From Fasciolopsis buskii (Eukaryota > Platyhelminthes > Trematoda > Plagiorchiida > Fasciolidae): a stretch of 64,000 bases of DNA. This document shows positions 1-10,111 of this stretch, in pieces. The translations under genes were made by a program, and so were the position numbers. Under the pieces are notes generated by a model. That model saw only the letters and a list, made by a program, of their open reading frames with translations. It was not told the DNA's origin and did not search any database. The stretch is from the NCBI GenBank assembly GCA_008360955.1, contig LUCM01001554.1, positions 86,716 to 150,715 on the forward strand, in the 5' to 3' direction. The first letter of the stretch is position 1, and each line of letters begins with the position of its first letter.

Positions 1-980
1 TTCGGCAAAGTGAAAGCAAACTGCGTCTTACTAGCATTTTATTCATATATATTGTTATATTAGATCACTGCGTTGTTGGTGAATTGTTTTTGGACCACGT
101 ACGGCTGTTGAATTTCGCCCTCTCCATTCCTGAATCACTATGGCGTTCATTGCTATAGCGTACTAAATCCCATCTCATGTACACGGGCTCACCGTAACTG
201 TGACTTAGTTGGATAATTTCGTTCAGTCATAGATACGCCTCTAATTATGGTCATTTATAAAAGGCAAAGCATATTTCGAATTCACATAAAATGATAGTCT
301 CGCCTTGGAGCGGAATATGGGTATTTTCATACAAAAACTTTTCAGAAGAGAGAAATTCCTATCTTGGCCTAGTTGAAATGTGACACTGTCTAGGCGGGAG
401 ATCAAAGCACAGTTGGTGCGGAGTGTTAGGAGTGGTTAGTGCCAACCTTGTGGTTGAGATTATTGGGTTAGAGCACGGATCCAAAATCAACCCATTTACC
501 GTCGGTCATGGGACGTTAAGTCGGCGGTCAAACAGTTGAATAATGGCAAAAACTAAAGTAATCGACATACGAAATATGACAATGAGGCGCAAGCTTCGAT
601 GACTTCCCAAGGAATTTTTTTCTTTTAGTCGGTGAACAAACGGTAGAAACCGATGAGTTATAAACACAGATTGCCCAAACCATGAGTGACGGACTACTGT
701 AGTTCCTTAATTTGGTCAGGGAGACGAAATAATTCCCGGTATAAGTCCGTTGCTGAAGACGAATACAGGATTGTAACACGAAGATATTTCACGAGACATA
801 TCCGTACAAGGGGACCGAAGTTAATGATGGTAGTGTTTCGATGAACATGGACCGGGAAGTTGAAAAATACTTTATTAACATGGGGTTATTCAACAAACAA
901 ACCATTAGTGCTTTACTGATTTGTTTTGGGGTGGCACAGGAAGTGACATGTAATGTAGAATTGAAAATCCATATACTACG
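1..980. other. Unassigned non-coding stretch
   Basis: Only short chance-like frames (up to 83 codons) occur here, on the minus strand, with no recognisable domain. I see no repeat, RNA gene or splice arrangement that I can support. It is probably intergenic or intronic. Confidence 0.5.
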
Positions 981-990
981 CATCTAGAAG

Positions 991-1065
991 TTGGTGCCCC
1001 TAGCCGCGATCGAGCTTGTGACCTTCCGCTTATCGGGCAGGTCTTACGCCTAAGCTACCGTGGGT
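991..1065 (-). repeat. tRNA-like relic, possible SINE head
   Basis: Read on the minus strand, this stretch begins with an A-box-like TAGCTTAGGCG. It continues through a stem-loop whose arms GACCT and AGGTC pair, and ends with a B-box-like AGCTCGATCGCGG. That is the order and spacing of an internal RNA polymerase III promoter. The B box departs from the GGTTCGANTCC consensus in several places and no convincing acceptor stem is present, so this is not an intact tRNA gene. It is best read as the decayed head of a tRNA-derived SINE. No body shared with another copy in the window was found. Confidence 0.4.
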
Positions 1066-1432
1066 ATGGCTGTCCAACATCAAATCATAGTTACGGTAGA
1101 ATCAGTAAAAAATCCTACTGATTACGTACACTGGCAGTGTATTTGAGAACATCAGAAAATTGGAGAGTGGGAGGCGATCACCACTGATTCACAATATTTT
1201 GCATTGGGCCTGACACCTAACACTTCACTCCACCGATCCATGCAAAAAACGGTAGGAGTTTCGTTCCGGATACTAGCTGGGCCATCACCACCCACTGGGG
1301 TACACATGCACAGGATGATAAATGTTATTTACAATTGCCCGTTGTTTGACAAATTATACTGTTCACAACCGTTCACATACACGGGCGGGGCTCTGACAGA
1401 TGAATCCGGCTCTTTATCATTCACAGTCACCA

Positions 1433-1437
<5 letters not shown>
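1066..1437. other. Unassigned stretch before (CA)n tract
   Basis: A 96-codon plus frame (1204-1494) runs through the microsatellite, and its C-terminus is merely threonine-histidine repeats encoded by the CA tract. I see no domain and regard it as chance. Confidence 0.4.

Positions 1438-1470
<33 letters not shown>
1438..1470. repeat. (CA)n microsatellite
   Basis: An uninterrupted 33-base alternating A/C tract, followed by a degenerate CA-rich tail. Confidence 0.97.
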
Positions 1471-1472
<2 letters not shown>

Positions 1473-1705
1473 CATACACATGCACATGCGTTAGCATCTC
1501 CGAGTATCGTATGGTATAACAATACGCAGGACCTTTCGCACGTGGCTTCGCTTGTTTACGTGCTTGCGCGACTACGAGGTTTTGTGTCAAACAGTCCTAC
1601 CATTGTCCAGTTACAATGAACCGGTTCCCAGGGGGATACTGCTGTCCACATGGCGCATTTATGGGCGGCCACCTAATGCGACACTTAGAACCCCAACCAG
1701 TTAAT

Positions 1706-1739
1706 TCTTCCTCTTTCTCTCCCTCTATCTCTCTCTCTC
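1706..1739. repeat. CT-rich simple repeat
   Basis: An imperfect polypyrimidine tract of CTCT and TTTCTC units. It could act as a splice-acceptor-like tract on the plus strand, but no exon follows that I can recognise. Confidence 0.85.
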
Positions 1740-2651
1740 AGCCTACCCAGTAAGAACAGTTGGTGCCATATTTTATCACTCAAAGCGCACTGACAAACGG
1801 TTTAGATTCACGTGTATCTGCATATGCGTGAGTGTACGCCCGCAGGCATCTCCTGCATTTCTGTGTTAAACACGCGTAGATGCCTTATCCATTTATCTCT
1901 ACAGATCATACTGCTACGGGAGTGACACCAGCGGTTGAATTAACGACGTGCGTGGGAGTGAGGCAGACACGTCAAAGAGGATCCAAACGATCTACTGTGC
2001 GGAAGTCACATTTTAAACTCTTTTTAAAAATTAAACAGAGGGTTTAGGCATAACAACACAACTGCGCACAAAAGTGACCAAGTCAAATGTAAACCCAGTC
2101 GCTTGTAGATGGTTCTTTTCGAAAACCATGTCTCTTTTAATGCGGTGACATACGTTGACATCGTACATGTTGCACTGTCATTCAACAGTATTATTTAAAT
2201 AAGCCAATAAATAAATGAAGGCTGGGAAAAATACATTTAGGGGAGGTCAAGGTTTTTGAGCATGTATGTCCCTCTTCGCGCATACTGCTGTTTTCACTCT
2301 TTTCATCGGATTTGTTGCTTAAGTATAATGCAAACCAACCACTGAGTTTCCTTCGCACTTAGCCAACTGGATTTCTAGGCACAAAGATACACATCCATAC
2401 ACTTGTACACACAAATAACCACATTAACTTCTATCCCGGACATCGATAAAAGTGAATTTCCACCGGGATGCACTAAGTAGATAATCTTTAGACGGCGAGT
2501 TTGATTGTCAAATCGATCTACTGTCACCGTGCTTAGCGTTGGCTGTGCAGTATGTACGAGTTTGTCTATGTATAGTTCAATCTCTGGGGGCGGCAACAGT
2601 TATTCAGATGAAAGTTCTGGATATGTACAATCAAAGTAACGTCGTAGTAGC

Positions 2652-2671
2652 AATAATAATAATAATATAAT
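2652..2671. repeat. (AAT)n microsatellite
   Basis: A run of AAT trinucleotides with a slippage-like interruption near its end. Confidence 0.85.
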
Positions 2672-2869
2672 GATAATTGGGATCGACACACCTGGCATGA
2701 ATCTCCTAAGAATTTCTGACGTCCTCCTCCGTTACACATAAGAACTTCGGCCTATTTTGAGTAAGTTTTACATATGCCCACTTTGAAATTTTTTGTCGTA
2801 TAGTTACAAAACAAGAATCGATGGGCAGCTGCATGAAAGGAAACTGGGGTAGCATCGGGGCTGGCAGAT

Positions 2870-2945
2870 TTCTCAGATGGGATTCAAACCCAAGAGTTTT
2901 TATGCTAGTGAACCAGCGGGTGACTCTCAACTTATTCAGTGTGAT
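2870..2945 (-). repeat. tRNA-like relic with A and B boxes
   Basis: On the minus strand GCTGGTTCACTAGC (2904-2917) resembles an A box, and GGTTTGAATCC within 2879-2891 is close to the B-box consensus. The interval is short, as in tRNA-derived SINE heads. No acceptor stem closes, so a functional tRNA gene is unlikely. It may equally be a chance match, because only one copy is visible. Confidence 0.3.
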
Positions 2946-3415
2946 CAGGTTGGCATTGTGAAATTTGACACCTTGCCATCACAAATTTTGAGTGGGATGA
3001 ATATGGAGTCCAGATTCTCGAAGAATTGCGAGAGGCCAAATAAAAAACCAGATAATTTTGTTCAGAGGAAAAGAAAAAAGACGTGACTCGGTGTAGCAAC
3101 TCCAACGTGTGTGAAGTATATACAGCAACAACGTAGAATGTATATCATGAGTGATGCTAAAATTCACAACGAAGCTAGTGTTGCATATAGTTTCACAATC
3201 GTGTTTCACCTAGTAGTGAAAGCGTACTAGACAAACGATCTTCCGCCCGGCGCAAAATGAAGAGGTCTTATTCGAATTGCATCAGACATAGTTGGTTTCA
3301 GGTCCCGGCATGACACAAACGTGTCATCGGAAGATGGTGTAAAGCCAATATCGAGTGTACGCTGCCGTCAACGCATACCTCTTTGAGGTGATCGATATCG
3401 ACGAGGTCAAAATGG

Positions 3416-3619
3416 ACCAATCTTGGAATGGCACATAAATATGGCCTTTGTGATACTCTTGCCAAGATTTTTCAACCGAATCAAATGGGCTTCTAACGAG
3501 TCAGCACTGCAGAATGGTTCTGCGTGTACGTGGACGGCAGAAGAGTGCACATGTGTACAGCGAGTGAATCAGAACTTCATCGGGCCTTCGTAATGTCGTA
3601 TCGAAAACAATTTCGGTAG
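3416..3619 (+). pseudogene. Gypsy-like reverse transcriptase fragment (LTR retrotransposon relic)
   Basis: One plus-strand frame, with a single internal stop, carries the middle of a Ty3/gypsy reverse transcriptase. It reads in order KYGLCDTLAKIFQ (the family's FGLRNA..TFQ segment), then about 12 residues later FCVYVDGRRV, then ASESELHRAF (the family's S.SE.EHL.HL segment). In active gypsy enzymes the catalytic box is Y[VI]DD. Here it is YVDG at 3527-3538, so the second aspartate is lost. With the internal stop this shows a dead copy. RNase H, integrase and LTRs were not found around it. Upstream sequence (3200-3415) may be more of the same element in shifted frames but cannot be aligned by eye. 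Identification as gypsy is fairly secure; exact ends are not. Confidence 0.62.
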
Positions 3620-3937
3620 CGAAACCTTGGATATCTTCCATTAAACAAGTTTTGATGCCAAGTACAACTAGCGGAAATGTTTCTCACCAGTCAAGGTATC
3701 TGCGAGATCTGAGAGTCGCTTTGATTTAGTGACGAAAACGTCCGACCAAATCGTTCGATGCCGGATAGTTAACAATCGTAATTACCAGTTTGTACCAGCA
3801 GACTGTTGACGACAGACAAAAGGTCGAATCTGAAATCTTGTCTCCGATGAGTAATGGCTGTGGGAGATTAACTTTATAGAATTACCATGAAATAATTCAC
3901 CATGTGATATAATCGCTCAACTGACCATTGAGAAACC

Positions 3938-4085
3938 ATGGAAGAACTGTACAGCTGTTTCATTCTTGTTAGGAGTCGTCAGCAGTGCATATCCACCGCG
4001 CCCGAACTGGGAGACGGACCCGGGGCGAACAATTCTGAGTCGAACGCCTTAACCATTACGCTCCCGGGCAGGCTGTCAACGGTTT
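3938..4085 (-). repeat. tRNA-derived SINE copy A with hammerhead-ribozyme-like core
   Basis: Read on the minus strand, the repeat starts with an A-box-like segment (AGCGTAATGGTTAAGGCG, about 4043-4063). It passes a B-box-like CCGGGTCCGTCTCCC (4009-4023), then a block containing CCCAGTTCG. Next comes CTGACGA (3976-3982), a 14-base potential stem II, and GAAAC (ending about 3957). CTGANGA, helix, GAAA is the conserved core of hammerhead ribozymes, which schistosome SINE-like repeats are known to carry. The stem II bases here pair imperfectly, so this copy is probably inactive. A second copy lies at 35.5 kb with the same order of blocks. The plus-strand frame across it (3938-4192) is incidental. 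Confidence 0.6.
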
Positions 4086-4558
4086 ATGGAGTTACTTGTG
4101 ATCCTACGGAATGTCGGGCCATTGATTTGTCCGTGACGGGAGAGATGGGAACTGTGCCAAGTAGTCTGGCAAATAAATCGGTGTGTCATTAAATAGGTAT
4201 ACCCATGTGATGGTCACAAAGGTCTAAGAATATCGACAAGGACGTGGTCAGAGCAAGCATTGGGCATAGCAGACGGATCAGTGGACCAAACTATCTGCCC
4301 GTGCACCTTAGATCGTTGGAACTGTAAACATTATTTAACCTCGTAAGGGTATCGTTTTTCACTAACGGCCAGACGTCTAGTGCAGCAACTAATCGCAGAC
4401 TCCCTGTGCTACCGGAGTGCAAAAGTTCAAGTAGCGTAACAAACACGAGATATCGATAATTAAAGGGTGCTGCTGGTCGAGGTACGGCTTAGAGCACGGT
4501 ACCAGGAGTAGTGGCCAAAAAAATTGGGTGCACTGGTGCTAAGGTGACAGGGCTGGTA

Positions 4559-4828
4559 TCATGGCAGGAAAGTCTCAAATAAAAAACGTTGTGGCATTAC
4601 CTTAATTTCGTGATGAGGTATGCACAATGTACTGCGCAACCCGAAAGTTATGCGCGAGAACTCGAACAATCCACAATAAGTAAGGGTAGCATTTTTCTGG
4701 ACGTCTTCAATGGCGAATTGATTGTGATGTGCTCTTACCAAAGTGATTACAGGAAATGCGGTCGTACCTTGTAGCAACCCTATGATATCGTGTATGTGGG
4801 ATATTGAATGCGCAATCGCGCTAAGCAC
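4559..4828 (-). pseudogene. Gypsy-like reverse transcriptase fragment, minus strand
   Basis: An 89-codon minus frame holds, from about residue 31, LVRAHHNQFAIEDVQKNATL followed by CGLFEFSRITFGLRS. This is the gypsy RT stretch around catalytic motif A-B, where family members read roughly ..AYHQIPI..D..KTA..TPFGLFEF.RMPFGLRNA. The frame then leaves the family before the YVDD box, so the catalytic centre is missing. It lies about 0.9 kb from the other gypsy fragment and points the opposite way. The two cover adjoining parts of the same domain but overlap at the FGL segment, so they come from two insertions or a rearranged one. No LTR or primer-binding site was recognised. Confidence 0.68.
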
Positions 4829-4829
4829 A

Positions 4830-5920
4830 GGCGCACCTCACCTGGTCAACAGCTACTTCTCTAAAATCATGTGTGACGAGGAGACCCAAGGTCTGCGAGA
4901 AGGACGAAAACTACCAGTAGCAGGTAAATAGTCAAACTCACTTTTGGAGAATGCTCTTTTGTCTGGTACCAGCCAGTGAGATATAACCGTTTCTGGTAAC
5001 TGTGGTACACCACACGATCAGTCACTAGACCTATCTATTTCAGGGACTTATTCGATGGAATAATTTCGGCTCATTTTCAGTTTTACAACCACAAACTTCG
5101 CAATAAAATGTTTTGCATCTGCTGCTACCCCCACAACATCATCTGCTCGCAAGTGAAATGTGAGTGAAAAACAACAAAAGACCAACTGCAATGTAGTAAG
5201 TTGAGAAACTTCACAGAAGAAGAACGATCCCGAATTCGGGAACACCACTGACTTCTGCAATGAGTGATACCACCCACTGTCCCTAACCATCCATCTGAGA
5301 GGCAGGGTCTCGTGGAACATCGCCCAATACCCCAACTGGGCCTTTGCCAGCCAGTCTATCGATCAAGGTTCTTCATACTTTTTTCTCCATGTAATCTACT
5401 AGTCGCTTTGAAGCATCTTTCAACCAACGCTTGCCTTTGAGAACGGCTTGCAACGAAGCAGACGTTCTCGAGGAATGCACAGAATATTACCCAACAACTG
5501 CAAATCCAAATCTTATAATGATTAAGTTCTGGGAACTAGCGACGTTCGCCTAACTTCTGAGTTAGTGATGCAATCGTTTCGCTATATTTTGTCAGTACTA
5601 TGAAGACGACGGCTTTCAAACACGAAAGTCCTGGTACGATTTCTGTCATCGATCAGCGCGTTTCTGAGCCTAAACGCTTTTCTATGCACTTCACCTATGG
5701 TCAAAAACCGGAAGTCACACGTAAACCACAGATGCCTCAAATTGTCAAATGAAAACTGATCCTTCTGTGTACACGAAGAGACTTGCAGACCGAAGAGATG
5801 AGCTACAAAGCACACCAGCATTTAAGATCGCTGAAAACACGAATGCATGATCACAAACTTGCCACCACAAGACACCACCCATTTTCACTAATTTCTTTTC
5901 ATGAGGATCAAGATGGACAT
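4830..5920. other. Unassigned stretch
   Basis: Minus frames at 5048-5335 (95 codons) and 5582-5821 (79 codons) have no recognisable domain and overlap plus frames of similar size. I see no repeat family here. Confidence 0.45.
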
Positions 5921-5929
5921 ATTCAATCG

Positions 5930-6715
5930 AGACAGTTTACACTGTGGACCATGCGAACACAACATTTTCGAGTTTGTAGTCAATAAATTCCATCAGTAGG
6001 TACACCGAAAGGGACCAAATGCACATTTGTCTATGATCTGAAGTCTGTCGCAAAGCGAAGACTTAGTCAATACAATCCCGATCGGGATGGAAACCGGCTT
6101 GATTCTGAAGCATACACCTTTCGTGAGTACTAGATAATCGTAGGAGAGCAGTTTGGATGCGTTGCTTACTAAATTACTTCCCCTATGGTCTCCACATGAG
6201 GATCCATCACGTTTCTTGTAATTCGGTACAATCATCGATTCACGCCAGACCTTAGGAATCTCTCCCGTTCCCCGGATTGGTCCCGGGAGTTTTGTTAACT
6301 CCGATACTAGCATTTTGTTACCATCCTTGAAGAAGGATTATGACAGTCCATCTGATCCAGCTGCCTTATACTCTTTCAGTTTCCCGAAATTTATCTTCTT
6401 GAAAGTCTTCATTTCGGATAGAGAGCTGGTGTCCACCTGCATTGGTTCACTTGCGGACATGACTGGAAGGTTCATTGTGGCTGTGGACCAACCAAACTGC
6501 GCTTTTTCCAACGCATAAGCGGACAATTCTGACAGCGGATCAATGTGCTGTCGAATCTTTTAATGACTTCGCTTGTGCTCGGCTTCCGTGGACCAATAGT
6601 CCTAATCACTTAGCGAAGGTTACACCCACTCTCAGTAGCTGCGGCCTTCTTCATTTCCTCACGTTTCCCTATCCATCACTTGCAGCGGTCCATCCTTAGA
6701 CTGCTGGTCCGTTAA
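5930..6715 (-). pseudogene. RTE-like LINE reverse transcriptase fragment
   Basis: The fragment reads 5' to 3' from high to low coordinates. First comes a pre-RT linker, LIRTIGPRKPSTSEVIK (about 6550-6620), which matches the GPRKPGVSE segment of flatworm and insect RTE-like elements. Then a frame from 6526 to 5993, with one TAA, carries EYKAAGSDGLS (RT motif KAPGPDGL), GEIPKVWRESMIVPNYKKRD and DHRGSNLVSNASKLL. After a frameshift near 6130 the sequence continues as NQAGFHPDRDCID then VFALRQTSDHR, the segment just before catalytic motif A. The remainder of the RT is not recognisable below about 5930. Endonuclease and 3' end are absent. Role in life: RT of a self-copying retrotransposon. This copy is broken by a stop and frameshifts. 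Confidence 0.85.
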
Positions 6716-6729
6716 TATCTTAGACGTTT

Positions 6730-8910
6730 GCACGTCTCGCTGTATGGAACATGCTAAGGGATGGGTCTTAGGGCATTAAACAGAACAACTAAGGTCGATC
6801 ACATCCGCTGTTTCTGATATCCACTGGGCTTGTAGTCCTGCGAAGCAGTTGCCGCTGGTTGCTGTGGTTCTTTTGGTCTGCGCCCAATGTTCTCTCGGAT
6901 CCTGGGCATTTCGTTGTGATGAAAGCCGTGTTGAAAGTTCCGATCAGAATTGAAGCCGATGATTATTCTCTGGAAGTAACTTCGCAGGATGTGATTTTTG
7001 TGTTGATGTGACCACAGGTTAGGCGCAAACAGAAGCAAGATCTGTGCCCCCGGGTATCGTCCAGAACGGCTGGCAACCTTCGACTGATCCACATCACCGG
7101 TGACCAATGGCAATATAGTCAATCTGAGTTCTACATTATGAAGGCAACGGATGGCATTAGGTTAGTGGATATCGTTTTTTGTGACTAAGGCTTGTGCTTG
7201 CCGGATGCAGTCAGTGTTGGAAACAAGCTTGAAAGAGGAGGTCAGTAATGAGTGAAATTACTGTACTTTAACAACAATAACATGATTTTCGTCAATTCGT
7301 CCTCTGTTGCCGTCGGTTATTACAAATTTGCAATAATGTATCGCCTACCGTGGAACAGAATGAGGGAGTGGTCAACAAAATCCAGACTCAACTATTGCCG
7401 AGCATTCCATTGCGGTATGCTACTCTAGGAGGTGTCTCCGTTAGCTCCCAAATCGGCAAGTTGACGAAGTTCTGTCAACCGAAAGGATAGTAAAGATTGA
7501 GGCAAAATAAAGATGCGTACAGTGTGTTGCTTATTTCAAGACACCGAAGGGGTACCGATAAGAACGGGCATAATATAGCGAATCACTGTAGACGTGCCGA
7601 GTGGTAAGAAAGCCGGAAGCGAAAACTGGCGAATACGTCGGACCAAGAGGGAGCTCACAGGCTTCGTGTCCGGTAGTACAAAAGCAACCCAGCATGTGTT
7701 GATTAATCAAGATCTAGCGTGAAGGCTGATCTCTGAGTAGTTGATGTCGGAAAAAAGTCCGTTTTATCCTAAAGATCAGTGTCATTTCAGCCTTAGGTGA
7801 CATGTTAACGGTCATCTCCGGTGGCTTTACTATTTGTACTTTAAATCGCTATACTGACTTCGGCCACTGGCTATAACGAACGTATGTTAATTCCCGGCAT
7901 GCACTGGATTGACTTCGATCCATGCCACGCGAATGACGGCACCCAGACGCCCATAACAGTTGGAGAACACGTTAGGGTTCTATTCACGGCTGATGCGTTT
8001 GTACATAAAATCGGAGAAATCCCGATTGGTGGAATAAATTACTTCCGATGGCATCCGGAACATGTCCGAACTTTGATACTGTACATCCTTACGGTTCTGA
8101 TTGGCTGGCTGTCTACGTAGACTACAGCGAAGCTGCTGTTGACTGCACGTAGATTCACTGCAGCGATCTACTGCTTGACTTTTCAGGCTCACTTTCGTTC
8201 ACCATAGATTGGCCCGACTCGACTTCAATCATCAGGGGATTTTACGCTGTGATTGACGATGAAACAACAGAAAATATCAGGCCATGATTTATGCACCGAT
8301 AATGGATGAATAATCATTCCATACTTACAATAATATGTACTACTACCTGGTTTACAGAGGAAAACATCCGGCAAACTTGGATGAAGTAGGAGTCTCATGT
8401 TTCCATGATTTAGGTTCAAAGGGCCCGTCAACCGTCTAGCCGCAGATAATGAAGGGTGTGGACAATAGAGATAGGGTTGTCAGGTCTTGTCAGCGCAACG
8501 GTTGAAAAACGAGATTGTGCTGTTACACTATAGTCCGTGTTCTTTTCTTTTCCCGCTCTCTGAAGGACCAGTGGCTGTCCACTTTGTATATTCATTCTCT
8601 CAGTAGCAATGTATAACTGGCTGAAGAAGGCAGCGAATAGTGGGGCTCACCCTGCTGTTTAATACTGAGTGGTAGATAGGATGTTAACATTGTGGACCAA
8701 CCATGCTTCATTGTTGGAAATCCGGTCGTTGCTTTTGCTAGTTTACAATTCAATTAACACCTTTAGACAGACTATAAAGACCTCCTCGAATTGTATGTGT
8801 TTGCGCGATTTCATGTCATTTCGGTCTGTTGGTCAAGCGACCGAGCGTGCAGATAGATAGGCAGATAGAGAGAATGATTTACTAGTCACAACACAGAGGA
8901 AAATAGGAAA
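6730..8910. other. Unassigned stretch
   Basis: Frames up to 107 codons (minus 6799-7122; plus 7884-8120) lack recognisable domains. The first is rich in Gln, Arg and His and has no family resemblance. No repeat or RNA gene can be supported. Confidence 0.45.
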
Positions 8911-8915
8911 ACAAT

Positions 8916-9461
8916 ATGAGTCGAAGAATTCTTTATACGTTGTCATTTCCACTTAGTCACCTCACCCATCCATTTTTTAAATATCTTCACACTCCATTGA
9001 CCAGTGCCCTCCACGCGTGCGTCGATGATTGTCTGGTAGGAAAAAGTGTGTGTATGCAATTACTGTTTGTCCGACACCAAGATTTTGCGGATTCTTCGAG
9101 AATTCGGTCTCGTCACTTTCTCACTGGTCAGCTCAGAAATGAGCACAAAGCGAACTGCGTAAAAGCACACACAGTGCACACATACATGCAACCCTCGACT
9201 ATCAGCTCTTGTTATAAACTGCCCCTACCTACGAGTCACATGGGAAGTCTTTATCACAAATTCGAGACTGCAATTGTGGACTCGAGTTATTTCGGGTTCA
9301 TACGGCAATATGTTTTCTCACCTTCAGAAAGGGTCTCTTATCTCTTCCTCTGCTTCATTTTTTGCAGAACAGCATTGCGAAGGCGCAGACTATTTTTGCC
9401 CCTGGGCTATTCGGGGATTTGCCACTCCCAGGTCATCACCCCACGTCAGATAGAGACATGA
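8916..9461 (+). other. Open reading frame of 181 codons, unrecognised
   Basis: This is one of the longest uninterrupted frames outside the LINE copies. The composition is Ser/Leu/His/Phe-rich with no domain, no convincing signal peptide and no repeat. The DNA around it contains CA-rich tracts. I do not recognise a family, and such a length can arise by chance in 64 kb. A real exon is possible but unsupported. Confidence 0.12.
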
Positions 9462-10072
9462 CTTTACTCCCTTCCCTGTTATCAATAATACCTGTGGAAC
9501 TAATGTGATGCGCCATATCTTCTGTGCCACTGCGTCAGTCCTCCTTTTCCTGTCTCACAAGCAAACAAAGCATCCTCCTCGTGTGCAGTCCACAGATAAT
9601 AACAACGGTTCAGCCAGATCGTAAACACATTATATAAATGCATCCATCTATATATGAATGGCCTTATTTGTTTATTGTGTTGTCTTTTGCGTCCATCATT
9701 CACTTTGGTGTGTACCACGTTCTTCCCAAGGATCACCTTACGTCTCCCTGAACACGCTTCGTTTCCCATCAGTGACCGCAAATCAGAGTGGCAATTGCAG
9801 TGCTCAAACTCGAACAAAACTAACAAACAAAAGAACTACTTGGAAAGGTGGGTATACAAACAAACAAGCACCACTTGCGGTCGGTTTTCAGAAGGTGCGT
9901 TCATCAGGGAAGCAGGAGCAGTCACAGTTTGGTCGCCGTGCAGGTACATCCGCAGAAGGATCGTTGTTTCGGTTTTACCTGAACAGTGGCGGAAGACACC
10001 TGAACGAGTGGTCCGTTGAAGTGACTGCCGAGCCGATTACCCTGAGGGCAATCAGTGTGTCTATTAATGGTG

Positions 10073-10087
10073 TATATATATATATAT
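10073..10087. repeat. (TA)n microsatellite
   Basis: A short alternating TA tract. Confidence 0.85.
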
Positions 10088-10101
10088 GTGAAAGAATATA
10101 T

Positions 10102-10111
10102 GGGGGGGGGG
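10102..10111. repeat. G homopolymer of ten bases
   Basis: A run of ten G on the plus strand, 14 bases after the (TA)n tract. Assembly length errors are likely at such runs. Confidence 0.9.

Larger units (their letters stand above)
1480..2870. other. Unassigned stretch with simple repeats
   Basis: Contains a pyrimidine-rich CT tract at about 1706-1739 and an (AAT)n-like tract at 2652-2671. A minus frame of 73 codons at 2375-2596 has no recognisable domain. Nothing else can be supported. Confidence 0.5.

Noticed and set aside
3200..4830. Search for LTRs around the gypsy fragments
   Set aside because: No pair of long direct repeats with TG..CA ends and no tRNA primer site could be seen by eye.
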